Source of the DNA: Pseudomonas sp. GL-B-19
Lineage (GTDB): Bacteria > Pseudomonadota > Gammaproteobacteria > Pseudomonadales > Pseudomonadaceae
Reading direction: 5' to 3'
Assembly: GCF_019956415.1 (NCBI RefSeq)
Contig: NZ_JAHBDK010000036.1
Location: forward strand, 1-64,000
DNA: 64,000 nt
In this document: piece by piece, positions 1 through 8,183 of the stretch
Layout of the letters: each line of letters starts with the position of its first letter
How positions within the stretch are numbered: the stretch's first letter is position 1
Notes under the pieces: generated by a model
Told to the model about the DNA's origin: nothing
Database searches by the model: none
What the model saw: the letters and a program-made list of their open reading frames with translations, nothing else
Translations under genes and position numbers: made by a program

Positions 1-59
1 TCGTACAGGCCGACACATCGGTTGAAGACAGGGACTGTTTAAGCGTCGTATTCTTTTTC

Positions 60-148
60 ATGGACTCGCCCTCGCTGCCGTTGGCTTCTTAGACTGCCAC
101 CGTGGCGCATTGACGCCTCGGCGTGGGCGAGTCCATCCAATTACAGGG
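60..148. repeat. Palindromic dispersed repeat, copy 1
   Basis: The ends TGGACTCGCCC (61-71) and GGGCGAGTCCA (125-135) are exact inverted copies, so the element can fold into a long hairpin upstream of the PstS/OmpA gene. Its right half (96-148), read on the minus strand, reappears almost unchanged at 43838-43890. The family name is unknown to me. It could act as a terminator for a gene left of the window. Confidence 0.6.
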
Positions 149-220
149 GCAATTGTCATCTTTCGGAAATCTTGCTGACTTATTCTCCCCGCACTTTCTA
201 TGATTTTTTAAGGTGCCGGC

Positions 221-1561
221 ATGACGCTGCGCGTTTTGTTTGTGTTGATGCTGTGCGCCGGCCTGCCATTGACGGCATCGGCCGCTGATTTACCGATACC
301 CGTCAATGGCGCCGTGCTGCGCATGCAGGGATCCAACACCATCGGCGCGGCCCTGGGCCCGGCGCTGGTCGAAGGCCTGATGCGCGAGCAGGGTCTGATC
401 AAGGTTCACAGTGAACGTGCGGATAAAGCCAACGAACAACGCATCATCGGCGAAACCGCACAGGGCCGCCGAGTCGTGGTTGAAGTCGCGGCCCATGGTT
501 CCAGCACCGGGTTCACGGCCCTGAAAAACGCCAGCGCCGACCTCGCCGCGTCCTCGCGCCCAATCAAAGACAGCGAACTTGTAGACCTCGAACCCTTGGG
601 CGACTTCAAAAGCCCCGAGGCCGAGCAAGTCATCGCCATCGACGGGCTGGCAATCATCCTTCACCCGCAGAACCCGCTGAATCAACTCGACACCGAACAA
701 CTGGCGAGAATTTTCAGCGGCGAAGCAAAAACCTGGGAAGAACTCGGCGGCAGCGGTGGAGCGATTCACCTCTATGCGCGGGATGACCAATCGGGCACCT
801 ACGACACGTTTAACGAAGTAGTCCTCAGTCATCGTGGGAAAACGCTGAACAGCGCCGCGAAACGCTTCGAATCCAGCGAGCAATTGTCCGACGCCGTCAG
901 CCTCGACCCGCAAGGCATCGGGTTCATCGGCCTGCCTTATGTGCGCCAGGCCAAAGCCGTGGCGATCGTCGATGGCCAATCCCAGGCAATGCCGCCGCTC
1001 AATAGCCTGATCGCCACGGAAGACTATCCGTTGTCCCGCCGACTGTTCTTTTACTTGCCCCCGCATGGGAAAAACCCTTGGGCCGAGGCCTTGGCGGCGT
1101 TCGCGCAAAGCAACCAAGGTCAGGCGATTGTCGCGGCTAACGGTTTTATCGCCCAGACCGTCCAGGCCATCACGGTCACGCCGAATGCGATGATGCCGGA
1201 GGGTTATCAGGCACTCAGTCGTCATGCTCAGCGGCTGTCGGTGAATTTCCGCTTTGAAGAAGGCAGCGCGACGCTCGACAACAAGGCACTGCAAGACCTG
1301 TCACGGGTGCTCGACTATATAAAGCAGCGTGATAAAACCAATCGCCAAGTCACGCTGGTAGGGTTTGGCGATGCCAAGAGTGACCCGGCGCGCGCCGATT
1401 TGCTGTCGAAGTTGCGGGCCATGGCGGTGCGGCGTGAACTGGTGAAAAGCGGCGTGGTGTTTCGCGAAATTCGCGGCTTTGGCGCCGAAATGCCAGTGGC
1501 GGCCAACAGTGCGGATGAGGGGCGAATCAAGAATCGGCGGGTTGAGGTTTGGGTGTATTGA
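221..1561 (+). CDS. PstS-like substrate-binding protein fused to an OmpA domain
   Basis: The protein has 446 residues. Residues 1-22 form a signal peptide ending in ASA, so it is exported. Residues about 25-290 look like a periplasmic phosphate-binding (PstS-like) domain, starting with the phosphate-loop-like QGSNTIG and containing a GFIGLPYVRQAKAV segment. Residues about 335-446 form an OmpA-like peptidoglycan-binding domain that ends in NRRVEVWVY. The fusion suggests a periplasmic sensor or binding protein tethered to the cell wall rather than a free ABC receptor. No pst permease or ATPase lies nearby. The ATG at 221 is preceded by AAGGTG. Ligand binding to phosphate is inferred from the family only. 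Confidence 0.85.
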   Translation: MTLRVLFVLMLCAGLPLTASAADLPIPVNGAVLRMQGSNTIGAALGPALVEGLMREQGLIKVHSERADKANEQRIIGETAQGRRVVVEVAAHGSSTGFTALKNASADLAASSRPIKDSELVDLEPLGDFKSPEAEQVIAIDGLAIILHPQNPLNQLDTEQLARIFSGEAKTWEELGGSGGAIHLYARDDQSGTYDTFNEVVLSHRGKTLNSAAKRFESSEQLSDAVSLDPQGIGFIGLPYVRQAKAVAIVDGQSQAMPPLNSLIATEDYPLSRRLFFYLPPHGKNPWAEALAAFAQSNQGQAIVAANGFIAQTVQAITVTPNAMMPEGYQALSRHAQRLSVNFRFEEGSATLDNKALQDLSRVLDYIKQRDKTNRQVTLVGFGDAKSDPARADLLSKLRAMAVRRELVKSGVVFREIRGFGAEMPVAANSADEGRIKNRRVEVWVY

Positions 1562-1591
1562 ATCTGATGTTGCTGTGTTGAATTGACTGAC

Positions 1592-1664
1592 GCCATCGCT
1601 GGCAAGCCCGGCTCCCACAGGATCACGCTATACCTGTGGGAGCCGGGCTTGCCAGCGATGAACG
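1592..1664. repeat. REPIN (paired REP hairpin)
   Basis: Two inverted REP units, GCTGGCAAGCCCGGCTCCCACAG and its mirror image, flank a short spacer. They lie between the convergent ends of the PstS/OmpA and acyl-CoA dehydrogenase genes, where the hairpin may also help end transcription. Confidence 0.85.
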
Positions 1665-1679
1665 ATAACGCGGTCTAAC

Positions 1680-2909
1680 TTACTGCCCGCTACGCATCAT
1701 CTCTTTCGGCACATACTTGCCGATTTCGAATTTGCCGATGGCCGCGCGGTGCACTTCGTCCGGGCCGTCGGCCAGGCGCAGGGTGCGCTGCATCGCATAC
1801 ATGTAGGCCAGCGGGAAATCGTTGGAAACCCCTGCCCCGCCATGGATCTGAATCGCCCGGTCGATGACCCGCAAGGCTACGTTCGGCGCGACCACCTTGA
1901 TCTGCGCGATCTCGCTCTTCGCCACCTTGTTGCCCACGGTGTCCATCATGTACGCCGCCTTCAACGTCAGCAGGCGTGCCATGTCGATTTCCATCCGCGA
2001 GTCGGCGATCTTGTCGATGTTGCCGCCCAGACGCGCCAGTGGCTTACCAAACGCGGTACGGCTGACCGAGCGTTTGCACATCAATTCCAGCGCCCGTTCA
2101 GCCATGCCGATTGAACGCATGCAGTGGTGAATCCGGCCTGGGCCAAGGCGCCCCTGAGCGATTTCGAAGCCGCGTCCTTCGCCCAACAGGACGTTTTCGT
2201 ACGGCACTCGGACGTTTTCGAACAGCACTTCGGCGTGGCCGTGAGGGGCGTCGTCATAACCGAATACCGGCAGCGGACGAACAATCTTCACGCCCGGTGT
2301 GTCCACCGGCACCAGAATCATCGAGTGCTGGGCGTGGCGCGGCGCATCAGGATCGCTCAGGCCCATGAATATCAGAATCTTGCAGCGTGGATCACAGGCA
2401 CCCGAGGTCCACCATTTCTTGCCGTTGATGACCCACTCGTCGCCATCACGCACAGCGCGAGCAGCCATGTTAGTGGCGTCGGAGGAGGCAACATCCGGCT
2501 CGGTCATGGCGAACGCCGAGCGGATCTCTCCGCGCAGCAGCGGTTCGAGCCAGCGTTGTTTCTGTTCTTCGTTGGCGTAGCGCACCAGCACTTCCATGTT
2601 GCCGGTGTCGGGCGCCGAGCAGTTGAACGGCTCTGATCCCAGCAACGAGCGGCCCATGATTTCGGCCAACGGTGCGTATTCAAGGTTGGTCAGGCCGGCG
2701 CCGAGTTCGGATTCAGGCAGAAACAAATTCCACAGGCCTTCAGCCTTCGCCTTGAGTTTGAGCTCCTCCATGATCGCGGTCGGCTGCCAGCGATCGCCTT
2801 CGGCAACCTGGCGTTCGAACACCGCCTCAGCGGGATAAACGTAAGTGTCCATGAACGCGGTTACGCGCTCACGCAGTTCCTGAACCTTGGGCGAATAAGC
2901 GAAATCCAT
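1680..2909 (-). CDS. Acyl-CoA dehydrogenase family protein (ACAD10/11-like)
   Basis: The protein has 409 residues and would oxidise an acyl-CoA to the 2-enoyl-CoA with FAD, passing electrons to ETF. The FAD/substrate region has [15 protein letters not shown], and the C-terminal half carries [16 protein letters not shown] and the DGPDEVH segment that holds the catalytic glutamate in ACAD10/11-like enzymes. The second of two near ATGs (2909) is chosen because AAGGT sits 8 bases before it; the first ATG (2915) would be only 2 bases away. It is divergent from a LysR gene at 3087, which probably controls it. Its substrate chain length is unknown. Confidence 0.88.
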   Translation of the reverse strand: MDFAYSPKVQELRERVTAFMDTYVYPAEAVFERQVAEGDRWQPTAIMEELKLKAKAEGLWNLFLPESELGAGLTNLEYAPLAEIMGRSLLGSEPFNCSAPDTGNMEVLVRYANEEQKQRWLEPLLRGEIRSAFAMTEPDVASSDATNMAARAVRDGDEWVINGKKWWTSGACDPRCKILIFMGLSDPDAPRHAQHSMILVPVDTPGVKIVRPLPVFGYDDAPHGHAEVLFENVRVPYENVLLGEGRGFEIAQGRLGPGRIHHCMRSIGMAERALELMCKRSVSRTAFGKPLARLGGNIDKIADSRMEIDMARLLTLKAAYMMDTVGNKVAKSEIAQIKVVAPNVALRVIDRAIQIHGGAGVSNDFPLAYMYAMQRTLRLADGPDEVHRAAIGKFEIGKYVPKEMMRSGQ

Positions 2910-3086
2910 GAGCATTACCTTCTTGGGCAGAGGTTGTTTAGGTCATGCAATCGATGCTAGAACAGCTATGAAAATTTACCTAGCCTATTCTCGGCGTGTA
3001 TTAACATTCATCACCGATATATGATCGACTGATCGTCAAGGCCTCCGGCCACAACAAAAAGCCCCAAACAATAAGAGTGCAGCGCA

Positions 3087-4016
3087 ATGAATCTGAGCAA
3101 GGTCGACCTCAACCTTTTCATCGTCTTCGACGCGATCTACACCGAGGCCAATCTGACCCGCGCCGGGCAGATTGTCGGCATTACCCAGCCTGCGGTCTCG
3201 AACGCTCTGGCTCGCTTGCGCGAGACCTTCAACGATCCGTTGTTTGTGCGTACCGCCCAAGGCATGGTGCCGACGCCCATGGCCCAGAACATCATCGGGC
3301 CAGTGCGAAACGCCCTCTCCCTGTTGCGCGTGTCGGTGCAGGAAAGCCGCATTTTCAACCCGCTGCAGGCGGTCAAGACTTATCGCATCAGCATGACCGA
3401 CCTCACCGAAGCGGTGATCCTGCCGCCGCTGTTCCAGCGCCTGCGCCGCCTGGCACCGACGGTGATCATCGAAAGCTTCTTGTCCAAGCGCCGCGAAACC
3501 ACCAAGGAACTGGCGGCCGGGCGTCTCGACTTCGCGGTGGATGCACCGCTCAACACCGACCCGCAAGTGCGTCACGTCAAGTTGATGGAAGACCGTTACG
3601 TGTGCGCCATGCGCAAGGGCCATCCGCTGGCGGGCAAAGAGAAATTCACCCTGGATGATTATCTGTCGATGACCCACATCCACATCTCCAGCCGCCGCAG
3701 CGGACTGGGTCATGTTGATCTGGCCCTGGGAAAAATGGGCATCCAGCGCAAGATCGCCCTGCGGTCCCAGCATTACCTGATGGCCTCGCAAGTGTTGCAA
3801 CAGACCGACATGGTCATGACCGTGCCGGAGCGCTTCGCCCGTCGCAATGATTTGCACGCCTTCAGCCTGCCGGTCAACGACGTGCCACCGGTGGAAACTC
3901 ACCTCTACTGGCACGAAAGCACCGACCAGGACCCGGCGAACCGCTGGATGCGCGAGCAAATGATCGAGTTGTGCCAGCAGGTGACGGCACATGAGAAGAA
4001 GCTCGAAAAGGTGTAG
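3087..4016 (+). CDS. LysR-family transcriptional regulator
   Basis: The protein has 309 residues. The N-terminal winged helix-turn-helix covers about residues 5-65 (DLNLFIVFDAI, then GITQPAVSNALARLRE, then DPLFVRT), and the rest is the LysR effector-binding domain. DPLFVRT followed by PTPMA is typical of the NodD/LeuO-like branch. It is transcribed away from the acyl-CoA dehydrogenase at 2909, with 177 bases between the starts, the usual layout of a LysR regulator and its target. The effector is unknown but may be an acyl-CoA or related acid. Confidence 0.9.
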   Translation: MNLSKVDLNLFIVFDAIYTEANLTRAGQIVGITQPAVSNALARLRETFNDPLFVRTAQGMVPTPMAQNIIGPVRNALSLLRVSVQESRIFNPLQAVKTYRISMTDLTEAVILPPLFQRLRRLAPTVIIESFLSKRRETTKELAAGRLDFAVDAPLNTDPQVRHVKLMEDRYVCAMRKGHPLAGKEKFTLDDYLSMTHIHISSRRSGLGHVDLALGKMGIQRKIALRSQHYLMASQVLQQTDMVMTVPERFARRNDLHAFSLPVNDVPPVETHLYWHESTDQDPANRWMREQMIELCQQVTAHEKKLEKV

Positions 4017-4035
4017 GACTTTAGACCGAGGCGGC

Positions 4036-4136
4036 CGCATCGCGAGCAGGCTCACTCCCACATGGGATCGGCGGTGAACACAAAATCTGTGACATTGCTG
4101 ATAACCCCTGTGGGAGCGAGCCTGCTCGCGATGAGG
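4036..4136. repeat. REPIN (paired REP hairpin)
   Basis: The left arm is ATCGCGAGCAGGCTCACTCC and the right arm is GGGAGCGAGCCTGCTCGCGA, separated by about 40 bases. The element fills the gap between the LysR gene and liuR. Confidence 0.88.
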
Positions 4137-4165
4137 CCCGCCAGACCACCAAAGCTCCCAGCCCC

Positions 4166-4181
4166 TTGACGTAAACGTCAA
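4166..4181. promoter_or_regulatory. LiuR-type operator upstream of liuR
   Basis: TTGACGTAAACGTCAA is a 16-base near-palindrome 42 bases before the liuR start. It matches the two palindromes upstream of liuA (8070-8085, 8113-8128), which implies that LiuR controls its own operon as well as liuABCD. Confidence 0.75.
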
Positions 4182-4223
4182 CCTGCCATTAGCTTAGCGC
4201 CATGACCTTTTTCGAGCGCTTCC

Positions 4224-4622
4224 ATGAGCAGCCAGACTTACAGCATTTCCGACCTCGCCCGCGAGCTCGATATCACCACGCGGGCCATCCGCTTTTATGA
4301 AGAACAAGGCCTGCTCAGCCCCGAGCGTCGCGGTCAGGAGCGCATCTACTCGCCTCGCGACAAAGTCAGCCTGAAGCTGATCCTGCGGGGCAAGCGCATT
4401 GGCTTCTCCCTGGCCGAGTGCCGCGAGTTGATCGAGCTGTATGACCCCACCGGCGGCAATCAGAAACAACTGCAAACCATGTTGAGCAAGATCGCCGAGC
4501 GCCGCGAACAGTTGGAGCAGCAGATGCTCGACATCGAGCAGATGAAGCTGGAACTGGACACCGCGCAGGAGCGCTGTACTCAGGCGCTGGAACAAACCAT
4601 CAAGAGCCAGCAGGTCGTGTAG
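4224..4622 (+). CDS. liuR: MerR-family regulator of leucine/isovalerate catabolism (LiuR)
   Basis: The protein has 132 residues. The MerR helix-turn-helix is at about residues 6-70 (YSISDLARELDITTRAIRFYEEQGL as the recognition segment), followed by a long coiled coil rich in E, Q and K (about 80-125). There is no cysteine-rich metal-binding tail, as expected for LiuR rather than metal-sensing MerR proteins. It precedes liuE by 58 bases, and its promoter carries the same palindrome as liuA. Known LiuR proteins repress liu genes and respond to a pathway acyl-CoA; that is inferred here. The TAG stop lies inside a REP-like palindrome. Confidence 0.9.
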   Translation: MSSQTYSISDLARELDITTRAIRFYEEQGLLSPERRGQERIYSPRDKVSLKLILRGKRIGFSLAECRELIELYDPTGGNQKQLQTMLSKIAERREQLEQQMLDIEQMKLELDTAQERCTQALEQTIKSQQVV

Positions 4623-4638
4623 GAGCTGAGCTCCTACA
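4618..4638. repeat. REP-like palindrome overlapping the liuR stop
   Basis: TGTAGGAGCT and AGCTCCTACA form a perfect 10-base inverted repeat around one central base. The liuR stop TAG (4620-4622) is part of it. It may form a weak hairpin between liuR and liuE. Confidence 0.6.
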
Positions 4639-4680
4639 GGGTTCTGTGAACATTCATACAATTTCAACAGGTCCAACGCC

Positions 4681-5580
4681 ATGTCCCTTCCCACCCACGT
4701 ACGCATTGTCGAAGTCGGCCCCCGCGACGGCCTGCAAAACGAAGCCCAACCGATCAGCGTTGCCGACAAGGTGCAGCTGGTCGACGCGCTGACCGCCGCC
4801 GGCCTCGGATATATAGAAGTCGGCAGTTTCGTCTCGCCCAAATGGGTGCCGCAAATGGCCGGCTCCGCCGAGGTCTTCGCGCAGATCCAGCGCAAACCCG
4901 GCGTGACCTATGGCGCGCTCGCCCCCAACCTGCGTGGGTTTGAAGACGCGATGGCGGCGGGTGTGAAGGAAGTAGCGGTATTCGCCGCCGCGTCCGAAGC
5001 GTTTTCCCAGCGCAACATCAACTGCTCGATCAGCGAAAGCCTGGAGCGTTTCGTACCGATCATGGACGCCGCCAAACAACATGGCGTGAGCGTACGCGGT
5101 TATGTGTCCTGCGTGCTGGGCTGCCCTTACGAAGGTAACGTCGCCCCCGAGCAAGTCGCCCGGGTTGCGCGCGAGCTCTACGCCATGGGCTGTTACGAAG
5201 TGTCGCTGGGCGACACCATCGGCACGGGCACCGCTGGCGCCACGCGCAAGATGTTCGAGGTGGTCTCGGCCGACGTGCCCCGTGAAAAACTCGCCGGACA
5301 CTTCCACGACACCTACGGCCAAGCCATGGCCAACATCTACGCCAGCCTGCTGGAAGGGATCTCGGTGTTCGACAGCTCCATCGCCGGCCTCGGCGGTTGC
5401 CCGTACGCCAAGGGCGCCAGCGGTAACGTCGCCACCGAAGACGTGGTGTATCTGCTCAATGGCTTGGGTATCGAGACCGGTATCGACCTGGATGCATTAA
5501 TCCTGGCCGGTCAACAGATTTGCACGGTGCTGGGTCGTCCGACCGGTTCGCGTGTGGCCAAGGCTCGCAGTGCACAGTGA
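4681..5580 (+). CDS. liuE: Hydroxymethylglutaryl-CoA lyase
   Basis: The protein has 299 residues and splits HMG-CoA into acetyl-CoA and acetoacetate, the last step of leucine breakdown. It is a TIM-barrel enzyme: VGPRDGLQNE near the N-terminus holds the metal and catalytic residues, DTIGTG is in the middle, and GLGGCPYAKGASGN near residue 240 is the family signature with catalytic Cys240. The length is normal. It follows liuR in the same direction, so the two probably form an operon. In P. putida the equivalent gene is named mvaB and lies beside crcY, which fits the RNA found immediately downstream here. Confidence 0.95.
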   Translation: MSLPTHVRIVEVGPRDGLQNEAQPISVADKVQLVDALTAAGLGYIEVGSFVSPKWVPQMAGSAEVFAQIQRKPGVTYGALAPNLRGFEDAMAAGVKEVAVFAAASEAFSQRNINCSISESLERFVPIMDAAKQHGVSVRGYVSCVLGCPYEGNVAPEQVARVARELYAMGCYEVSLGDTIGTGTAGATRKMFEVVSADVPREKLAGHFHDTYGQAMANIYASLLEGISVFDSSIAGLGGCPYAKGASGNVATEDVVYLLNGLGIETGIDLDALILAGQQICTVLGRPTGSRVAKARSAQ

Positions 5581-5590
5581 GGCCTTCGGG

Positions 5591-5631
5591 TGTTACCGCG
5601 ACGTCTGAAACGTGGGCACAAGCGAGTAACA
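5591..5631. promoter_or_regulatory. Candidate CbrB upstream activator site for crcY
   Basis: TGTTAC (5591-5596) and GTAACA (5626-5631) are exact inverted half-sites about 85-120 bases upstream of the sigma-54 promoter at 5713. TGTTAC/GTAACA elements are reported for CbrB, the activator of the crc small RNAs. The assignment rests on this resemblance and on position. Confidence 0.5.
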
Positions 5632-5712
5632 CGGAAACAAATTGTCGGGATTCGACCGATAGAAAAACCCTACAAAATTATAAATCATTGATTTTAAAGG
5701 GTTTTAAAAAGT

Positions 5713-5728
5713 TGGCACGGCTCCTGCT
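5713..5728 (+). promoter_or_regulatory. Sigma-54 (RpoN) promoter of crcY
   Basis: TTGGCACGGCTCCTGCT gives the -24 GG (5714-5715) and -12 GC (5726-5727) pairs at the required spacing and matches TGGCACG-N4-TTGCW except for one T. Counting 12 bases on puts the start of transcription near 5739. Confidence 0.85.
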
Positions 5729-5738
5729 ATCTCTACTG

Positions 5739-6120
5739 CATAACAAGAACAAAAAAAGCAGCAAACACTAATAAAAATAAGACGTAACGACTCTGACATA
5801 ACAAAAACAACACGGCAGAGACGCAGCTAACAGATTTTTTTGGAGAAGGTGTGCTTTTCAGGGTGCTTTTCGGAGTTACCCGCAACCGGGCAGAGAACAA
5901 TAAAACTACCTTCAGGTAGCTCCCGAACTGGTTGGATCGCTCAGCGAAAAAGTAGATCAGCGCTCAAAAAAATACGTTTGCTCTTGATCCCGGATGGGGA
6001 TCGACAAAAACAGCGGTAAAGGGTCACGGTTTCTAAAAACAACAATAAACCGCCCCTCAATAATAAAAAAAGAGCACGCGCAACGACAAAATTAAAGGGG
6101 AGCTTCGGCTCCCCTTTGTG
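5739..6120 (+). ncRNA. crcY: CrcY-type small RNA that sequesters Hfq/Crc
   Basis: This untranslated, A-rich stretch of about 380 bases has a sigma-54 promoter at one end and a hairpin at the other. It carries at least six A-rich CA motifs of the type bound by Hfq with Crc: near 5742-5753, 5767-5781, 5797-5813, 5894-5906, 6035-6050 and 6058-6073. CrcY/CrcZ RNAs of Pseudomonas have exactly this make-up and relieve catabolite repression by titrating Hfq/Crc. The position directly after the HMG-CoA lyase gene matches P. putida crcY as I remember it. No convincing reading frame with a ribosome site is present. CrcX or CrcW are less likely names. Confidence 0.85.
6096..6119 (+). terminator. Hairpin terminator of crcY
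   Basis: AAAGGGGAG and CTCCCCTTT pair around the stable tetraloop-like CTTCGG. The following U-run is poor (TTTGTGCTTTCT), as is common at the end of this RNA family. Confidence 0.75.
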
Positions 6121-6150
6121 CTTTCTGGCATTCAGGTTTTCGCTGCCCTT

Positions 6151-6241
6151 TGTAGGAGCGAGGCTTGCCCGCGATGGCGGCGAGTCAGTCAACATGAATG
6201 CTGGATGTCCCGACGCCTTCGCTGGCAAGCCAGCTCCTACA
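6151..6241. repeat. REPIN overlapping the stop of the acyl-CoA synthetase gene
   Basis: The left arm is TGTAGGAGCGAGGCTTGCCCGCGA and the right arm CGCTGGCAAGCCAGCTCCTACA. The right arm contains the TAG stop (6237-6239 on the minus strand) of the neighbouring gene. Confidence 0.85.
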
Positions 6242-7931
6242 GCTTCGCTTTGAGCTCCGCGACGCTGATCTCGCGCATCCGGAATTTCTGGATCTTGCCG
6301 GTCACTGTCATCGGAAACTCCTCCACGAACTTGAAGTAACGCGGCGTCTTGAAGTGCGCGATGCGCTCCTTGCACCACGCTTGGAGTTCTTGCTCGGTGG
6401 CACTGTGACCCGGGTGGAATTTGATCCAGGCGACGATCTCTTCACCATAACGCGAGCACGGGATGCCGATCACTTGTACGTCAGCCACCGCCGGGTGGGT
6501 GAAGAAGAACTCCTCCAGCTCCCGTGGGTAAACGTTCTCACCGCCCCGGATGATCATGTCCTTGTTGCGCCCGGCAATGCATACATAGCCTTCGTCGTTC
6601 ATGCTGGCCAGGTCGCCGGTGTGCATCCAGCCGGCCTGATCGATGGCCTCGGCGGTGCTTTGCGGGTTGTTCCAGTAACCGAGCATCACGCTGTAACCGC
6701 GGGTGCACAGCTCGCCAATGGTGCCGCGCGGCACGAGGTTACCGGCCTCGTCGATGATTTTGCTTTCCAGCTGTGGCTGGGTGCGGCCGACGGTGGTCAC
6801 GCGTAACTCCAGTTCGTCCGACGGACCAGTCTGCAACGACACAGGGCTTGTTTCCGTCATGCCGTAGGCAATCTGCACTTCGTTCATGTGCATTTCGTTG
6901 ATGACCCGGCGCATCACCTCGATGGGGCACGTGGCACCAGCCATGATCCCGGTGCGCAGGCTCGACAGATCAAACTCGGTACGCTTGGGCTGATCGAGCA
7001 TGGCGATGAACATGGTCGGTACGCCATAAAGCGCCGTGGCTTTTTCTTCGGCGACGGTAGTCAGGGTCAGCAGCGGATCGAAAGCATCATTCGGATAAAT
7101 CATGGTGCTACCGTGGGTCATGCAGCCCAGATTGCCCATGACCATGCCGAAGCAGTGATACAGCGGCACCGGAATCACCAGGCGATCATCGGCGGTCAGG
7201 CCGAGGCTTTCGCCGACCATGTAACCGTTGTTGAGGATGTTGTAGTGACTGAGGGTCGCGCCTTTCGGGAACCCGGTGGTGCCGGAGGTGTACTGGATGT
7301 TCACCGGCTGATCGAAATGCAGGCTGTCCTGGCGCTCGCGCAGCTGTTCCATCGAAACGCTGGCAGCCAGATCCGCCAATTGCGACCAGGGCAGAAAACC
7401 TGAAGGCGGTTGCGCATCCAGACTGATGACACCGCGCAGGTCGGGCAGACGTTCGCTGTGCAATTTTCCGATGGATTGCTCGGCCAGTTCAGGAACGAGA
7501 CCTAGCAGCATCCCGTGATAATCGGAGGTTTTGAACGCGCCGGCGCAGACCAGCCATTGGCAACCGGATTGCTTCAACACGTATTCGAGTTCGGAACTGC
7601 GGTATGCCGGGTTGATATTGACCAGAATCACGCCGATTTTCGCACTGGCGAACTGGCTGATGCACCACTGGGCACAGTTCGGTGCCCAGACGCCGAGACG
7701 ATCACCAGCCTGCAAGCCCAGCGCGAGCAGCGCTCTGGCATGCAGGTCTACGGCGTCGGCCAGTTGCTGCCAGGTGTAACGCAGCTGCTGATGGCGCACG
7801 ACCAGCGCCTCCCCGGTCGCGTACTGCGCAACGGTGTTATCGAACGCCTGACCGATGGTCATCGCCAGCAAGGCTTTGTCCTGGGAGCCACGGGTATAGC
7901 TGCGCTGCGGGCTTGCACTGGGTTGATCCAT
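6237..7931 (-). CDS. AMP-binding acyl-CoA synthetase
   Basis: The protein has 564 residues and would activate a carboxylic acid to its CoA thioester with ATP. The AMP-binding P-loop is [16 protein letters not shown], the hinge region has GWMHTGDLA, and the C-terminal catalytic lysine lies in [11 protein letters not shown], so the enzyme is complete. The ATG at 7931 (MDQPSAS) is preferred over an upstream start that would extend it by 12 residues. It lies inside the liu cluster and is divergent from liuA, sharing the region with two LiuR boxes. An activating role for isovalerate or another branched or medium acid is plausible but inferred. The stop codon is supplied by a REP element. Confidence 0.9.
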   Translation of the reverse strand: MDQPSASPQRSYTRGSQDKALLAMTIGQAFDNTVAQYATGEALVVRHQQLRYTWQQLADAVDLHARALLALGLQAGDRLGVWAPNCAQWCISQFASAKIGVILVNINPAYRSSELEYVLKQSGCQWLVCAGAFKTSDYHGMLLGLVPELAEQSIGKLHSERLPDLRGVISLDAQPPSGFLPWSQLADLAASVSMEQLRERQDSLHFDQPVNIQYTSGTTGFPKGATLSHYNILNNGYMVGESLGLTADDRLVIPVPLYHCFGMVMGNLGCMTHGSTMIYPNDAFDPLLTLTTVAEEKATALYGVPTMFIAMLDQPKRTEFDLSSLRTGIMAGATCPIEVMRRVINEMHMNEVQIAYGMTETSPVSLQTGPSDELELRVTTVGRTQPQLESKIIDEAGNLVPRGTIGELCTRGYSVMLGYWNNPQSTAEAIDQAGWMHTGDLASMNDEGYVCIAGRNKDMIIRGGENVYPRELEEFFFTHPAVADVQVIGIPCSRYGEEIVAWIKFHPGHSATEQELQAWCKERIAHFKTPRYFKFVEEFPMTVTGKIQKFRMREISVAELKAKL

Positions 7932-7952
7932 GATGACCCCTATTGTCTTTAT

Positions 7953-8058
7953 TGTAGGAACGAGCAATGCGGCGATCCGACTTGTCTGCGATAGGAGTAA
8001 CGCGGTGTCAGTGTAAGTCCGCGTTATCGTTCATCGCGAGCAAGCTTTGCTCCTACAG
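7953..8058. repeat. Degenerate REPIN
   Basis: TGTAGGAACGAGCAATGCGGCGAT (from 7953) is a worn REP arm. TCATCGCGAGCAAGCTTTGCTCCTACA (8031-8057) is a better-preserved inverted arm. The element sits between the acyl-CoA synthetase start and the liuA operators. Confidence 0.6.
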
Positions 8059-8069
8059 AGTCGCTCAAG

Positions 8070-8085
8070 TTGACGTTAACGTAAA
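8070..8085. promoter_or_regulatory. LiuR-type operator, distal copy
   Basis: TTGACGTTAACGTAAA, a MerR-type palindrome, is about 100 bases before the liuA start. It faces the acyl-CoA synthetase gene as well, so it could serve both directions. Confidence 0.75.
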
Positions 8086-8112
8086 GGGTGATTGACAGCC
8101 ATTCGTCACAGG

Positions 8113-8128
8113 CTTACGTTAACGTAAA
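8113..8128. promoter_or_regulatory. LiuR-type operator, proximal copy
   Basis: CTTACGTTAACGTAAA lies 56 bases before liuA and repeats the distal site almost exactly. The two centres are 43 bases apart. Confidence 0.75.
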
Positions 8129-8183
8129 GGTGAGAAACGAATCACTGCCCTCCCCGCCCTACAAAAAAGCCAAAAGGTGCCCC

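Noticed and set aside
5520-5771. Small plus-strand frame running from the liuE end into the crcY promoter
   Set aside because: It crosses the liuE stop in another frame, has no ribosome site, and the sigma-54 promoter and CbrB-like sites occupy it.
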